Assembly: GCA_037074705.1 (NCBI GenBank)
Contig: CM073590.1
Span: 219,076,746 to 219,140,745 of the forward strand
Length of the DNA: 64,000 nucleotides
Reading direction: 5' to 3'
Origin: Zhengitettix transpicula
Lineage: Eukaryota; Arthropoda; Insecta; Orthoptera; Tetrigidae
Within the stretch, counting starts at the first letter, position 1. Each line of letters starts with the position of its first letter. The position numbers were made by a program, and so were the translations under genes. Under the pieces are notes generated by a model. The model ran no database searches. It worked only from the letters and a program-made list of their open reading frames with translations, and was not told the DNA's origin. Of the stretch, positions 37,089 through 47,655 are shown piece by piece.

Positions 37089-37460
37089 TAAATAGAATTA
37101 TTTTTATTATACCCCACAGATATAATTAATTACTTTTCCTGGTTAATATAATATTGACGTAAATAAACATCTGGTCAACACCGGGAAATCAGCTGGTTCA
37201 CTATGGGGGCAACAAGTATCTAAGTACATTAATTTTGATGGACTATATTTCGGAAGAAAAGCGCTTCTTTTCGTGTTTTAGTACGTTTAATCATCTAGTC
37301 CATTAGTCGTCGAATGAGGAAATATAATTCGTCGTTACATAAAATTACAATATAATTATTGGAAGATATTTCGGATATACGTGTTTCTTACTCAACTGAT
37401 TATTAAATAAACGTTAAGAAATCATTATATTATTAAAAAAAATTGTCTAGTCCATAGTGG
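37089..37460. other. Sequence between PLE-A arms, with a family-F tail
   Basis: AT-rich. Positions 37287-37360 match the family-F 3' tail on the minus strand. No Penelope coding motif is present. Confidence 0.5.
37287..37360 (-). repeat. Family-F retrotransposon 3' tail (copy 4)
   Basis: Minus strand: ttgtaattttatgtaacgac, then atttcctcattcgacgac and taatggac. Close to the copy at 51060. Confidence 0.4.
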
Positions 37461-37645
37461 ACTCTTTGGAGTTTTATCAATTGACTAGTGCAGTAGTGTC
37501 ACTCTATGCTCTTCTTAGAACCTGAAGAAAGGGACAAGGATTTCAGACACGTTGTGTGGTCGTTATATTATCACTTATTTTGTCTGTATTTGGCTATCAT
37601 CCGTATTATTAATTTTCCGTCAGACGTAAATTTTTCATTTCAATA
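37461..37645 (+). repeat. PLE-A terminal arm (copy 3, right arm)
   Basis: Has ttgactagtgcagtagtgtc, cttagaacctgaagaaaggg, gttgtgtggt and cacttattttgtctgtattt in family order. The hammerhead-like box is CTGAAGA (37522-37528), with GACAC in place of GAAAC. Confidence 0.7.
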
Positions 37646-38080
37646 TATATTGTAGTAATCGGCTCATTTGCCGACCAGTTTTTTGGACAACAACAGCGAC
37701 CCTTCAATTCTTGTGATGTATAATTTCTCAGTCTAGCAAACGTGCACGAATCCTAAGATTCGACAGTTCCCAGGTTATTTTATGAAGTGTACTTCCAAAG
37801 TTTGTTGATTTTAAAAATTTATTGAAGGAGACACAAATTCCTCGGGCGTGGTTTTGATCTACATGACACGTGGCTTCAAGTACAATTTTTTGTAGAGCGT
37901 CTGCTTGTTTCAGCTCCCGACTTGGAACTTAACTTTCAAGGCAACAACAATAAAAACTCGCGCGTCAGCCCCAATTATTCGGGCTCCAACCACGAAAGGA
38001 AAACTCAACAATATACAAAAATGCCCAACCACACACAAAATTATAATATACAAAATTATAAATTATAAATAAGCCTCTAA
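37646..38080. other. Intergenic sequence with a possible SINE fragment
   Basis: On the minus strand 37925-37815 carries a shared SINE-tail 14-mer, tctccttcaataaa (37831-37818). Before it is a tRNA-like stretch with gccacgtgtcatg and gatcaaaaccacg. It may be a second, decayed copy of the 11690 SINE or of a cousin. Confidence 0.3.
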
Positions 38081-38464
38081 CAACCGACACTCCCGTTGAT
38101 ATGTTACAGTATATTCTGAATATTGAAGATAAATATAAATAAACAACAGACTTTTGAAGTCAGTAAATTTTTAATAAAAATTACACTACGTTGTTTTACG
38201 GTCACAACAGTTGGCGGGTGAACGACCCTGACTATCAAAATTTTGTAAAACTTCGTACCTGACGAGGTCGCAAATTAGCGACGTAACGTAGTGTAATTCT
38301 CATTAAATACATTTTTCTGACTTCCAAATGCCGTTGTTTATTTATATATAAAATATAAAATTTCCGTGTTAAAGGATACAAATTTGATAAAGATGCAGCC
38401 AAATAACGGAAAATATTAAAGGATAAAAAAATCTAGAACATTTGGGATGAAGGTTACTCTCATC
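38081..38464 (+). repeat. 384 bp direct repeat, copy 1 (PLE family G)
   Basis: Almost identical to 39326-39710. It contains a fold-back core (38134-38346) whose ends are tataaataaacaac and its complement. Inside is a hammerhead-like fold at 38255-38296. The layout parallels the PLE-A and PLE-B units, so I treat it as a Penelope terminal repeat; no coding sequence confirms this. Confidence 0.6.
38255..38296 (+). ncRNA. Hammerhead-like ribozyme motif (family G, copy 1)
   Basis: CTGACGA (38259-38265), a bulged G, then a perfect 5 bp stem GTCGC/GCGAC with loop AAATTA. GTAAC (38283-38287) stands where GAAAC is expected, then GTA and GTGT, which pairs (with wobbles) with the preceding GTAC. One core substitution (A to T) argues that this copy is inactive. 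Confidence 0.5.
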
Positions 38465-39325
38465 GTCATGGAACACTGGAATTGTGTTTCACTGGAAGTT
38501 TCATGTCATATGCCACTTAAAGAACTCGCTTCTTTAGAATGTTGGTAAGTAACAATTAAATCATTATATTTCGTAGGGAAAAGAGTGACGTTGATAAATA
38601 TGAAATAAAAAGTGCGAAAGAAGAATCGACCAAATTTTGAATAGAGCTAATGATAAACTTTATTTTCTAAATAATATTTAAAATAAAGCACATTTATTTG
38701 TTGGACACAAAATAAATTGAAAAACACATGCAACTGTTATTTTTGTGATTAGATGATCACATATTTCTTGAACTCTTTAAGAATTCCGTTTATTTCTCTA
38801 ATACCACGTTCTAATTAAGGAGGCCGTGATGTGTACTGTATAAAAACGAAACGCTTGACCTAACAATCACTAAAATCGTCAATATTCAAATTTGCTTCAG
38901 AATTAGGTACAGTTCGTCAAACAGTACAGAACTCTATAATAGAAGGCACTGCATCACGCCTCCCCTGAGAGCGGCTTTAAAACGAGTGAGGTATTCCCTG
39001 AACTGTTTCTGCGTTCCGATATGAGAACAATTGCGTTGTGATTCAGCCATCGAGCGGTAGGATGGTGAATTGTTTTAGTTCTACAATGCTACAGAACAAA
39101 TATCCGTACTGTTGCGGTGCTTAAATCAAAGGTAATTGTATTGCTGTAAACCTATAATGCAAATTTACCTCTATCAATTCGTAATTAGAAGTCGTTGCAA
39201 GAGACCTGGTTACGATCTGTCGGAAACGAAAGGAAAGAAAACGAGGCATCATCTGAATCTCAAGGACTCTTACATTGTGTTTTTAATATTAAATTATAAG
39301 AAATTAAATCCAAAATTATATCTAT
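38465..39325. other. Spacer between the two family-G repeats
   Basis: Unremarkable sequence with no gene recognised. With one repeat it forms a 1,245 bp period. It could be element interior, but no domain is visible. Confidence 0.45.
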
Positions 39326-39710
39326 CAACCGACACTCCAGTTGATATGTTACAATATATTCAGAATATTTAAGATAAATATAAATAAACAACAGACTTTT
39401 GAAGTCAGTAAATTTTTAATAAAAATTACACTACGTTGTTTTACGGTCACAACAGTTGGCGGGTGAACGACCCTGACTATCAAAATTTTGTAAAACTTCG
39501 TACCTGACGATGTCGCAAATTAGCGACGTAACTTAGTGTAATTCTCATTAAATACATTTTTCTGACTTCCAAATACCGTTGTTTATTTATATATAAAATA
39601 AAAAATTTCCGTGTTAAAGGATACAAATTTGATAAAGATGCAGCCAAATAACAGACAACATTAAAGGATAAAAAAAATCTAGAAAATTTGGGATGAAGGT
39701 TAATCTCATC
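39326..39710 (+). repeat. 385 bp direct repeat, copy 2 (PLE family G)
   Basis: Near-identical partner of 38081-38464, in the same orientation. The fold-back core is at 39379-39591. Both copies share the same extended flanks, so they arose by duplication of a larger unit or as terminal repeats of one element. Confidence 0.6.
39500..39540 (+). ncRNA. Hammerhead-like ribozyme motif (family G, copy 2)
   Basis: CTGACGA (39504-39510), T, stem GTCGC/GCGAC, loop AAATTA, then GTAAC and AGTGT. The GTAA variant is shared with copy 1, so it predates the duplication. Confidence 0.5.
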
Positions 39711-40730
39711 TGGAGATCTAAGGATGGAGAATACAGGAGGGAAATAAGGTGTGGTACTGTTGAACATGTAAAATGAAAGAATAATAACTATAAGGGTTGG
39801 TTTTAGCACAAGACATAGTAACGACGGACGAAATACGAAAACAGCAGTTACCAGAAACGATAGAAAATTCCCAGTTTAATCACCTTATGCTCCCCTAAAT
39901 AAATAATATTTCGTTTCTGTTTCTGGATCCAAACTAAAGAAGCACGTAATTCGAAAGTTTTTTTAGGCTTTAGATCTGGTAACTTTTAGAAATAAAATAT
40001 TTTACATTTTGTAGGTAGGAAAAAATTCAAAGTGAGTAACAATTGACAATATAGTAAATTCAGGCAAAACGCAAACATATATATTTGAGTATAGTGGAAT
40101 GGATCTCGTTGGAAATAAATTCTATAGCATGCAGTTCAAAAATGCCATTTTATGTGAAGAAATTACGTATAGTTGCGAAAACGCAGACCTGAAATTACAC
40201 ATTGTAAACAAGATACAGTTCGACAAAACTGGAACGCGCCATGCTGGGGGATAATAAAAGGGATAATTCGGTGATGGACTTTGTGAGAAGCAGAAACGGA
40301 AAAGCGCACGTAGTATAAAGACAAATAATGGTTGGCATGTAACAACACGGAGATAACGGTGGATAAAAAAAACTCGATACCGTAAGCGATTAAGAGCAGT
40401 TGAAAGGAAATAACATCAAAATGACGTCAGGGACTAACAGGACGCTAGGCCAACGTTTAGGTAAATTGTAGAAAAATGAATGGCAATGTATAGTTAAACT
40501 GTCAATGTAAGGAAGACAACTCGCTGAAAACATGATTATAATTAACGAGAGATACAAAGTTCATGTTAGGCAACCAGGAGAACTTGCCAGACAAACTTTG
40601 GCAGACTACAAAACATGTCACATACCTCCTAAGCTAGGAAATTAAAATTATCTCAATTCCACACGAGAAATTTGAAATACAGTCACGAATCTCTGAACAA
40701 TTCGTCATAGAAAATTTGTAATCAAAATTT
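39711..40730. other. Intergenic sequence with an inverted duplicate
   Basis: Positions 39865-40027 are an inverted copy of 43543-43706 (listed separately). No gene is recognised in the rest. Frames at 40163-40348 have no domain. Confidence 0.5.
39865..40027 (+). repeat. Family-L repeat, copy 1
   Basis: A 163 bp segment from aaattcccagtttaatca to gtaggtaggaaaaaatt. It matches the reverse complement of 43543-43706 with only a handful of differences. No TIR, tail or target duplication is obvious. Confidence 0.8.
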
Positions 40731-41045
40731 AAATGTTATAAGAAAGATAGCCAGATACAGACAAAATAAGTGATAATATAACACAAAACGTTTCTGGGAT
40801 CCTTTTCCCTTTCTTCAGGCGCTAAGATGAGCCTAGAGCGACAAAACTCAGTTGCCAAAACTCAAAAGCGGTTTCAACTGACGTGTGCAGTTGTGTCGCT
40901 CTAGGCTCTTCTTAGTACCTGGATAAAGGCACAAGGATCCCAGAAACGTTGAGTGGTATTTATATTATCACTTATTTTGTCTGTATTTGGTTATCTTAAA
41001 TTATTATTAAATTTCAATGAGACGTAAATTTTTTAATTTCTAAAT
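40731..41045. repeat. PLE-A palindromic terminal unit (copy 4, most complete)
   Basis: Both arms are nearly full length. Left: agaaagatagccagatacag to cagttgccaaaactc. Right: cagttgtgtcgctctaggct to ttttgtctgtatttggttat. They meet in the middle at about 40860-40875 with no coding DNA between. The right-arm core has ggatcccagaaacgttgag but a mutated first box (cctggataaagg). Confidence 0.75.
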
Positions 41046-41101
41046 TTAAATATATTCAGTGATCCCACGAGTAGTGAATTTAATAGTTATTTTAAATATA
41101 T

Positions 41102-41641
41102 ATGGTTTGCTTCCCTATGGCCATTTTGCGAACCTCCAAAGAGGGAACTGGTATACCTGGTTGCCTAAATCCCGAATGGCTGGGTCCTGCACCCACAGGA
41201 GGACAGAAGAGAAGTTGTTGTCCGCGAAACTTATAACCTGTCGAGTCTGACTCCAAAGTGCCTTGGACGTGGACAAGCCCCAACCCAGCTAGGATGATGG
41301 GACCCTGGACGTACCCGAGTTACGAAGTTTCCCAAAAGACACCCTTGGTTGGCCGCGCGCATTGCTCCGTCAGCACTGACGTTCCCCGGGTCGCCCAAAT
41401 GCCTTTTAAACTTGTCGGCTGTTGTAGTCACCCAGAATGGCTCTCAAGTTATGGATATCTCCCTCAGATAACAACAGGCTATTGCTACCAGGTGGTTTCG
41501 CCATCGGATAACAAGGAGAATCCCAAAGTCCTCCAACCCACGACACCTTAGCTTCCTAGAAGTCTGGACGACCTCCTGTAGTTAGTCTCCACTAACTCCT
41601 GGTAGGACAGAATGTCATCTTTTCCGTAAAACCGCCAAGAG
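41102..41641. mobile_element. Unclassified GC-rich insertion, 540 bp
   Basis: A sharply bounded GC-rich block between AT-rich flanks. The 8 bp aaatatat on both sides (41094-41101 and 41642-41649) may be a target duplication, although that word is common in AT-rich DNA. Long frames occur on both strands (97 codons plus, 66 minus) without a domain. It may be a retrotransposon 5' fragment or a novel repeat. Confidence 0.35.
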
Positions 41642-41814
41642 AAATATATTTAAGTATATAAATTTTATAAAATATTGTTACTCTAACGCCATGCTGAACG
41701 AAACGGAACACTTCATTATGGGAAGAGAAGATGGACCATCTTTATACATTATAACAATTTACAATTTTGAGTTAGCGAGAAAACATTCCGCAAACGGAAA
41801 ATAAAATGTCACTT

Positions 41815-42200
41815 GACGAGGTAATCGGTCCCAAATCAGCACGAATGATGCAAGACACGTCATTACGGAAACTTATTGCCTTAAAGGCACACGAGTCTGC
41901 CGACTTGGTTATTGAGGCGCCGCTTTAGAGGTCAGATTTTGGGGAAACTGCGGAAGCCTTTAGAGTTTTATGGGACCTCGGCAGCACGTAGCAACGCGGT
42001 CTCTGCAATCTGCGTAATGCGTTCTACCCCCACACCCCTCCTCCACCTTCGCACGGGGTTACGTCTCTAAGGCGAAAATCCCGCGACAGTTAATTTCGAA
42101 CATTTCCGTGCCTCGCGATAATGCCGCAGACACTACGCCAATGTTGATAAACACGACACACGCTACATGTCGCAGTTAGTTCACAAGTCGGTGCGATAAA
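41815..42200. promoter_or_regulatory. Candidate regulatory / conserved non-coding island 7
   Basis: CpG-rich block with a posterior-Hox-like gttttatggg (41965) and a C-rich Sp/KLF-like run accccccacacccctcctcc region (42027-42046). It also has aggtaatcgg (41829). No repeat copies or transposon ends. Confidence 0.38.
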
Positions 42201-43542
42201 AGAAAATTAAGCACGTAATTTACAAACATTTTATTATATTTTCCTCTAAAACGTTTTAACGGTACGTTATTTACTTTCACCATACCGTAATAAATTTTAA
42301 ACAGCTCAGCCATGCACTTAGGTAAAAATCAGAACTGTGTTTAGAAATATCAAATATAATGTACCTCCGAATGAGTACATATCAGAAAATTTAGAGTATG
42401 AAAAAATTATATATATTACCTAGAACAGAAACAATGGAATAAACGAAATCAAAAATATTTTGCCTGATCTGAAACACAATTGATAGCACTGTCCAAATAA
42501 ATATACTAATTGGTTTAGACTAATACTATTTAAAAAAATTTAGTGACAAAATTTATAATTAAAATGGCTTTATACAATATAACTGCGTTATTGAGTCACA
42601 TATAAACGTTTCAGAGAGGGTTATTATTTTTAAGACATTACAGCTGGAGAAACGTGTTAATGTACTCTCTTTTTCTCTCTGTACGCCGTGTATTACACAT
42701 GTGATAAGTGGGGTGTGAGTTCAAATCTTTAAATATTGCTCTACTTTCGACAACTAGTAGTTCCTCCAAACGTCAGATCCCAATAACTTTATTCAACACA
42801 CTGCAAAGAAAGAATCTGGAAAGATAAATCACTATTATTAGTAGTGTTTTTCCAGGTAAAAAAATTCGATAGCTATCCTATTTGTTATAATCAAACACAT
42901 CTTCCCGGAACACTATTATTTATATAAAAAATGTAATCAACCACTGCTTCACTCATTGACTTTAACGTTCAACTTTAAATTTTGAGGTTTAACTATATTT
43001 AATTTAATAATTTTTAAAAAATGATGTATTTATTTTCTTAAAGATTATGAATGAAAACTATTCTAGCGAGTTTAGTTACAATAGAAGCATTTTATGTTTA
43101 AATGTAAAAAAACAATTTTCCTTTGACGTTTTTCGTTATGGTACAGCATAATTACATTTTACAGACAACAATATTTTGCCTCAATATCACTAGATAAATT
43201 TAAATATAGCATTTTATGTTTATATGTGAAACATATAATTGAAAGAATAACAATCGAGACAAGTGAAATAGTGTGAAAAGCGCATTACTCGTAAGACGCC
43301 TTGTAGTGGAAAACACTATTTTCTTTCTTTTATGGCCAATAAGAGTTGAATACACGTTGCGAGTTAAAGGTGTATTGCTTTTTGCATTCCGTAAGGCGCT
43401 GATCAATTTTGGGGATAAAAGTGTATATAATCATAAAGTGGATTTGTAATGCGTTTAACCTTTTTAATATAATTTACGTAGATGAAATCTATATTAGTTT
43501 TATGATCCTGTTAACAGAATTAAAGAATTTTATTATACGATT
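42201..43542. other. AT-rich intergenic sequence
   Basis: No gene or repeat copy is recognised. Confidence 0.5.
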
Positions 43543-43706
43543 AATTTTTTCCAACCTACGAAATGTAAAATATTTTATTTCTAAAAGTTACCAGATCTAA
43601 AGCCTAAAAAAACTTTCGAATTACGTGATTCTTTAGTTTGGATCCAGAAACAGAAACGAAATATTATTTATTTAGGGGAGCATAAGCTGATTAAACTGGG
43701 AATTTT
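43543..43706 (-). repeat. Family-L repeat, copy 2
   Basis: The reverse complement of 39865-40027, differing at only a few positions. It directly abuts island 8. Confidence 0.8.
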
Positions 43707-43714
43707 GCTCGACC

Positions 43715-44110
43715 CCCTGAACGTTCTCGAAATGCCGCATTATTTGCAACCTGAAATACCATTGTAAATACGCGGAAGTGTCTGTTGGGCAGTTTGCCCG
43801 ATTAACATGTTTCTGTTCAGTATTTGGAGGGGCGGTGTTTTGTTATGGGGATACTGGAGGGTAATTGATTAATTACATGGGGCGTGCGGCAAGTGGCGTA
43901 TGATGGATGGACTCGGCGGAGGAGCCACAGTAAACCGCGCCGGCCCCAGATGTCCTGTCAATCTGACATCGAGGCGTGGTAATTACTCCAGCCAGGGTCC
44001 ATGATCCCTGCTTGGAGAATTCCATTAGCCCCAGAAACAATATCCGGCCCGAAACACCATTATGTAATTCTCGTTTATCGCGATAATGACTTTTCTTCGA
44101 AGTTGGAGTT
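43715..44110. promoter_or_regulatory. Candidate regulatory / conserved non-coding island 8
   Basis: The most site-rich island. It has a perfect palindrome gtaattgattaattac (43861-43876) containing a paired-homeodomain dimer site TAATTGATTA, ggtaattactcc (43979) and a TALE-like cctgtcaatctgac (43954). A 10 bp palindrome tatcgcgata (44076-44085) holds CGATA insulator-type half-sites. GC-rich, with no open frame and no transposon ends. Confidence 0.45.
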
Positions 44111-45061
44111 CGATGATATTCCTTCGTTTCACCGCGTTCGATGAGTTTTATTATTTTTTCTACTTGAAAAATATATCTGAGTCAATGATAAGATTAATAT
44201 CTAGTTATTCGGAGGTATGTGTAATAACGGTCCATTTTACAAATTTCTGGGAAAGAAAGATTAAATTGGGGCATTTTGAATGTGGTAAGAATAAAATTGG
44301 CCAATTTTAAATGAGAATTTAATTCGATATCTTAATCTGTTTCAGATATATTACGAATTTTTTTCATAAAAATATTCGAAAAGGTGGTTGAAATAAGTCG
44401 CATCAATATGTAATCGATGGCAGGGAACACGATGGGCGAGGATGTATTTCGATATCTGTAAATGGTTTTCAAAATATTAGGAATTTGGGTTAACCATTTG
44501 TAAAGGTGTTTAAATTATGTCATATCACGACGGACGAAGTTTAAATTCGGCAAAAACTTATAAAAAGTTATCACAAAGGTGGCAGTTATTTCCTCAAAAC
44601 GTCTACCGTGTACTATGATTTATTAGTGTTCAATAATTCGATCAGAGAGAAAGTTCCGGTCGGAACGCAGAGTTGCGAGAAAGTCGGTTTGTTCAAGACT
44701 ACGTTTAAATGTCCTATACAGTTACATAACTGTAATATATTATGGAGAATTGTATGTTGAAATACAAAAATATAAACGAAAAGTACCTCACCCTGTATGG
44801 TGGCCAGTCACGAGCGGAGTTTAAAATTTCTCGCGTGTGGAAGGAAACAATGCAATTCAAATGAGCCACTACGTAAATATAATTTGTTTTTCGAGATCAC
44901 AAAATATTAGAAACGTCCTTCTCTGACTTCTATTAGAATAAAAAAAAATTTCAATACAAATTTTTTAAATATTTTTGTTATACGACTGTTTTTTGATTCT
45001 TTAAATGTTTAAAAAAATGCCAGTAAAAGACAGAAAATTCAAAAAATCAAGTTTAAAATGC
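44111..45061. other. AT-rich intergenic sequence
   Basis: Nothing recognised. A 74-codon frame at 44086-44310 has no domain. Confidence 0.5.
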
Positions 45062-45101
45062 CAACAACGTATCAGTACATATTTGTACATTCGTCAGGTT
45101 G
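45062..45101 (-). ncRNA. Hammerhead-like ribozyme motif (PLE family H relic)
   Basis: On the minus strand: CAAC, CTGACGA (45097-45091), a GTAC/GTAC stem around an AAATAT loop, GATAC in the GAAAC position, GTT, then GTTG, which pairs perfectly with CAAC (4 bp stem I). The spacing equals the other families. The rest of the terminal repeat is not recognisable. Confidence 0.4.
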
Positions 45102-45464
45102 TGTCTCTACCCATAATTTTTTTTTACAATAATACAATTTCAAAATATCAGTAAACAACTGAGAAAACAACCAAACCTAAAGAAGTTGAATATTATGACA
45201 TTTTTTTATAAATTTCATTTCAGTTTCAATCGACAACGCTGCTCTAAGACCACTCTGACAAAGCTGAGGAACAAATAAAGATAAAAAAAATGTATTTTAG
45301 TATCCGAAATGAGGTAGGGAACAAACAAAAATTGTTTTATCAAGCTGTTGAAGCGCTATTATTTAAAACGATTTGTTTTTTCAATAAACTGTCTGTTGTT
45401 GGTCGTAAACTACATTTTGTTTTCGATAGAATACATTTTCTGTTACAGACTGTTAGAGGGTAAT

Positions 45465-45540
45465 CCAGGTTGTGGACTTTTACCTATAATGGCATAGGAT
45501 GTAATGGAATGAGGGTGATGGCTAATTTTTTATTTAATTT
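45465..45540 (-). repeat. LINE 3' tail related to family C
   Basis: On the minus strand tcctatgccattatagg, then acaacctggattaccctc and agtctgt follow the family-C tail order (tcctatgctattaaagg, ...tggatcaccctc, ...agcctgt). It lies 200 bp downstream of the RNase H fragment in the same orientation. Confidence 0.45.
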
Positions 45541-45734
45541 AATTTGAGTCGCTTCAACTGCGAGGTCATTACCGACTACTGGTTGTAGTTATTTAGGTAA
45601 TATTAACTATTACGTAGTTGATTTTTTCCCCATATTTCAACTTAAAAATTAGTCATCTTCAGGTATTCAATTATTAATCTTTGATATTCCGTTCAGTGTA
45701 GAACATAAACTAGGTTTTTACTGTCGAGTAATGT

Positions 45735-46110
45735 TTCATTTCTTGTTTGGATTTAAGACATTAACTTATGATGTGTTTCATGGTAACTGAGCAATTGCAT
45801 AGCTCACATATAGGCGGAGAATAATTGTTAATTATGTGAAGGTGTGTCATATGACTGTTGATAATACTATCTGGCTTTGGTGTAGGTTTTAATTGCTTTG
45901 CAATTCCTTGATTTGTTGATGAATATTGTTTGCTTTCACTTCTCTCCATTTGTTGTTCCAGTGGTGTTAGAGTTTACTTTGCGCACTTTTCCAGACATCC
46001 TTGTAAGCGTTAGTTGATCTTGCCGATAGGTTTGTCGAGTGTTGTGTGGAAAACTTGGCCTTCAGGTCTGCTTTCTTTTCATTGTTACCCTGTTGCGATG
46101 GAATTCATAT
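45735..46110 (-). pseudogene. LINE ORF2 C-terminal remnant (RNase H end plus zinc knuckle)
   Basis: On the minus strand, pieces in shifting frames follow the end of RNase H-bearing insect LINE polyproteins: IPSQQGNNEKKADLKAKF (the usual WxPSHxGIxGNEKADxLAK motif), KDVWKSAQ and WNNKWREVKA. Then comes a SHMTHLHIINNYSPP piece and CELCNCSVTMKHII, which is the CxxCxxxxxTxxHIL zinc knuckle that ends these proteins. RNase H would remove the RNA strand after reverse transcription. An in-frame TAA and at least one shift are present. The rest of ORF2 is missing upstream. The 148-codon plus-strand frame at 46039-46485 overlaps it antisense and is not a gene. Confidence 0.7.
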
Positions 46111-47606
46111 TATAATACATTATTACTTTTATTTAAATTATCATTCGTTTTACAATTTCACAATCGTTTTGTACTTCCTTCGGACTTATCTAGTGAAAGA
46201 TCAATACCACTAACTTGCCCCTCTTCTTCTGGTTATTTTAATTTCGAACTACATCTTTCTTCAACTCAATGTTTGGTATTTATCATCGTTAACTTAAGGT
46301 ATATGATTATTTCATTATGTCAACCGAATTGTATCAGTTCCGCATTTAGTCAATACAAAAATAATGAATGCGTAGCTACTAAAATATCACGATATGCACA
46401 AATATTTTTGTTTTCTTTGGAGAAAAAATATGGCTGTAAGCATGTCATTCTACTATTTTTTTTATATTTCCTCTGGAGTAAATAGTGAGCCGAGAATACC
46501 AATATTACCCGTTATTAAATCAGTTATTAGATTGATGTGTCCAGAGGGTTTACCAGATAACCTGTAAAGCGCGTAATTATTTTCACACGTCAACTTACAA
46601 TATTTCCAGATGATTCCCTTCATAATTCTGCTCCTGTAGCTGGGAAAACATTATTTGGCACCACATCTACACGAGAAACTGAAGTAAAATCCCTACTTTA
46701 TAATACTGGAGAGGGGCAACAATATCATGTTTTCACATTTGCGGGTTCAAAAAAAAAAATCAGTTTAATTAAACTTCGCATTTACGCTAAATAATTTGAA
46801 TAATAAAACGGATGTTTACCGTATACATCGTTAATTGATCATTTGCTTCGTTATCGAAAAAGCTTCCTGTCAGATGCAATGCATCGATGTTTCGCTACAA
46901 TTAATATCTGTTGAATTTGGATAAACTCTATGTAACCAGCGCTGTTAATATCGTTTCCAGTTATAAAGTTTTAATTAATAAATAAACAAATTTCCGCCAT
47001 TAATACCGGATAATTTGCGAACAAATGGGATTTAAAGACACAAAAATATTGTTCTGAATCATATGTTAACATAATAGTCTATTATTTTTATTACGGTATT
47101 ATTAGTAATATTAAACAGAATTCAGGTGGTAATATACCTTAAAATTAATTAATACTTATAAAACGAATACTTTTTCACATTTGATATAATTATTGGTGTA
47201 AGTTATTAATTTTCATTTGAAAAATTCTATGGTAATAATTAATGTATCTAAAAATAATTTATTATTTTATTCAAAGAATGTTGAAAATTTATTATTTGAT
47301 TTTTGATATTGGTAACAATATTTATGACAGAAAAACGATATTATTTTTATGTTCTCTATTTTTATTATTTTGAAAATTGGTAATTGTAAATATTATATTT
47401 TTCTCTCTCGAAAATTTATGTTTTACTTATCTGATTTATTAAGCTAAGTAAAATTGTATGCAATAAGTAAAAGTACACTTATCAATAAGTTGTATATAGA
47501 GTTACCATAGAAACCTAACTAGTACAATTCATATCTAGACTTATGTAACATTTACTTCGTCAAAGCAAACCTTCATTTCAGTCAGACAACCTGTAGAGGT
47601 AACAAA

Positions 47607-47655
<49 letters not shown>

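Noticed and set aside
46039..46485. 148-codon plus-strand frame, the longest in the window
   Set aside because: It overlaps, antisense, the LINE RNase H remnant at its start. The rest is hydrophobic low-complexity sequence with no domain, splice context or promoter.
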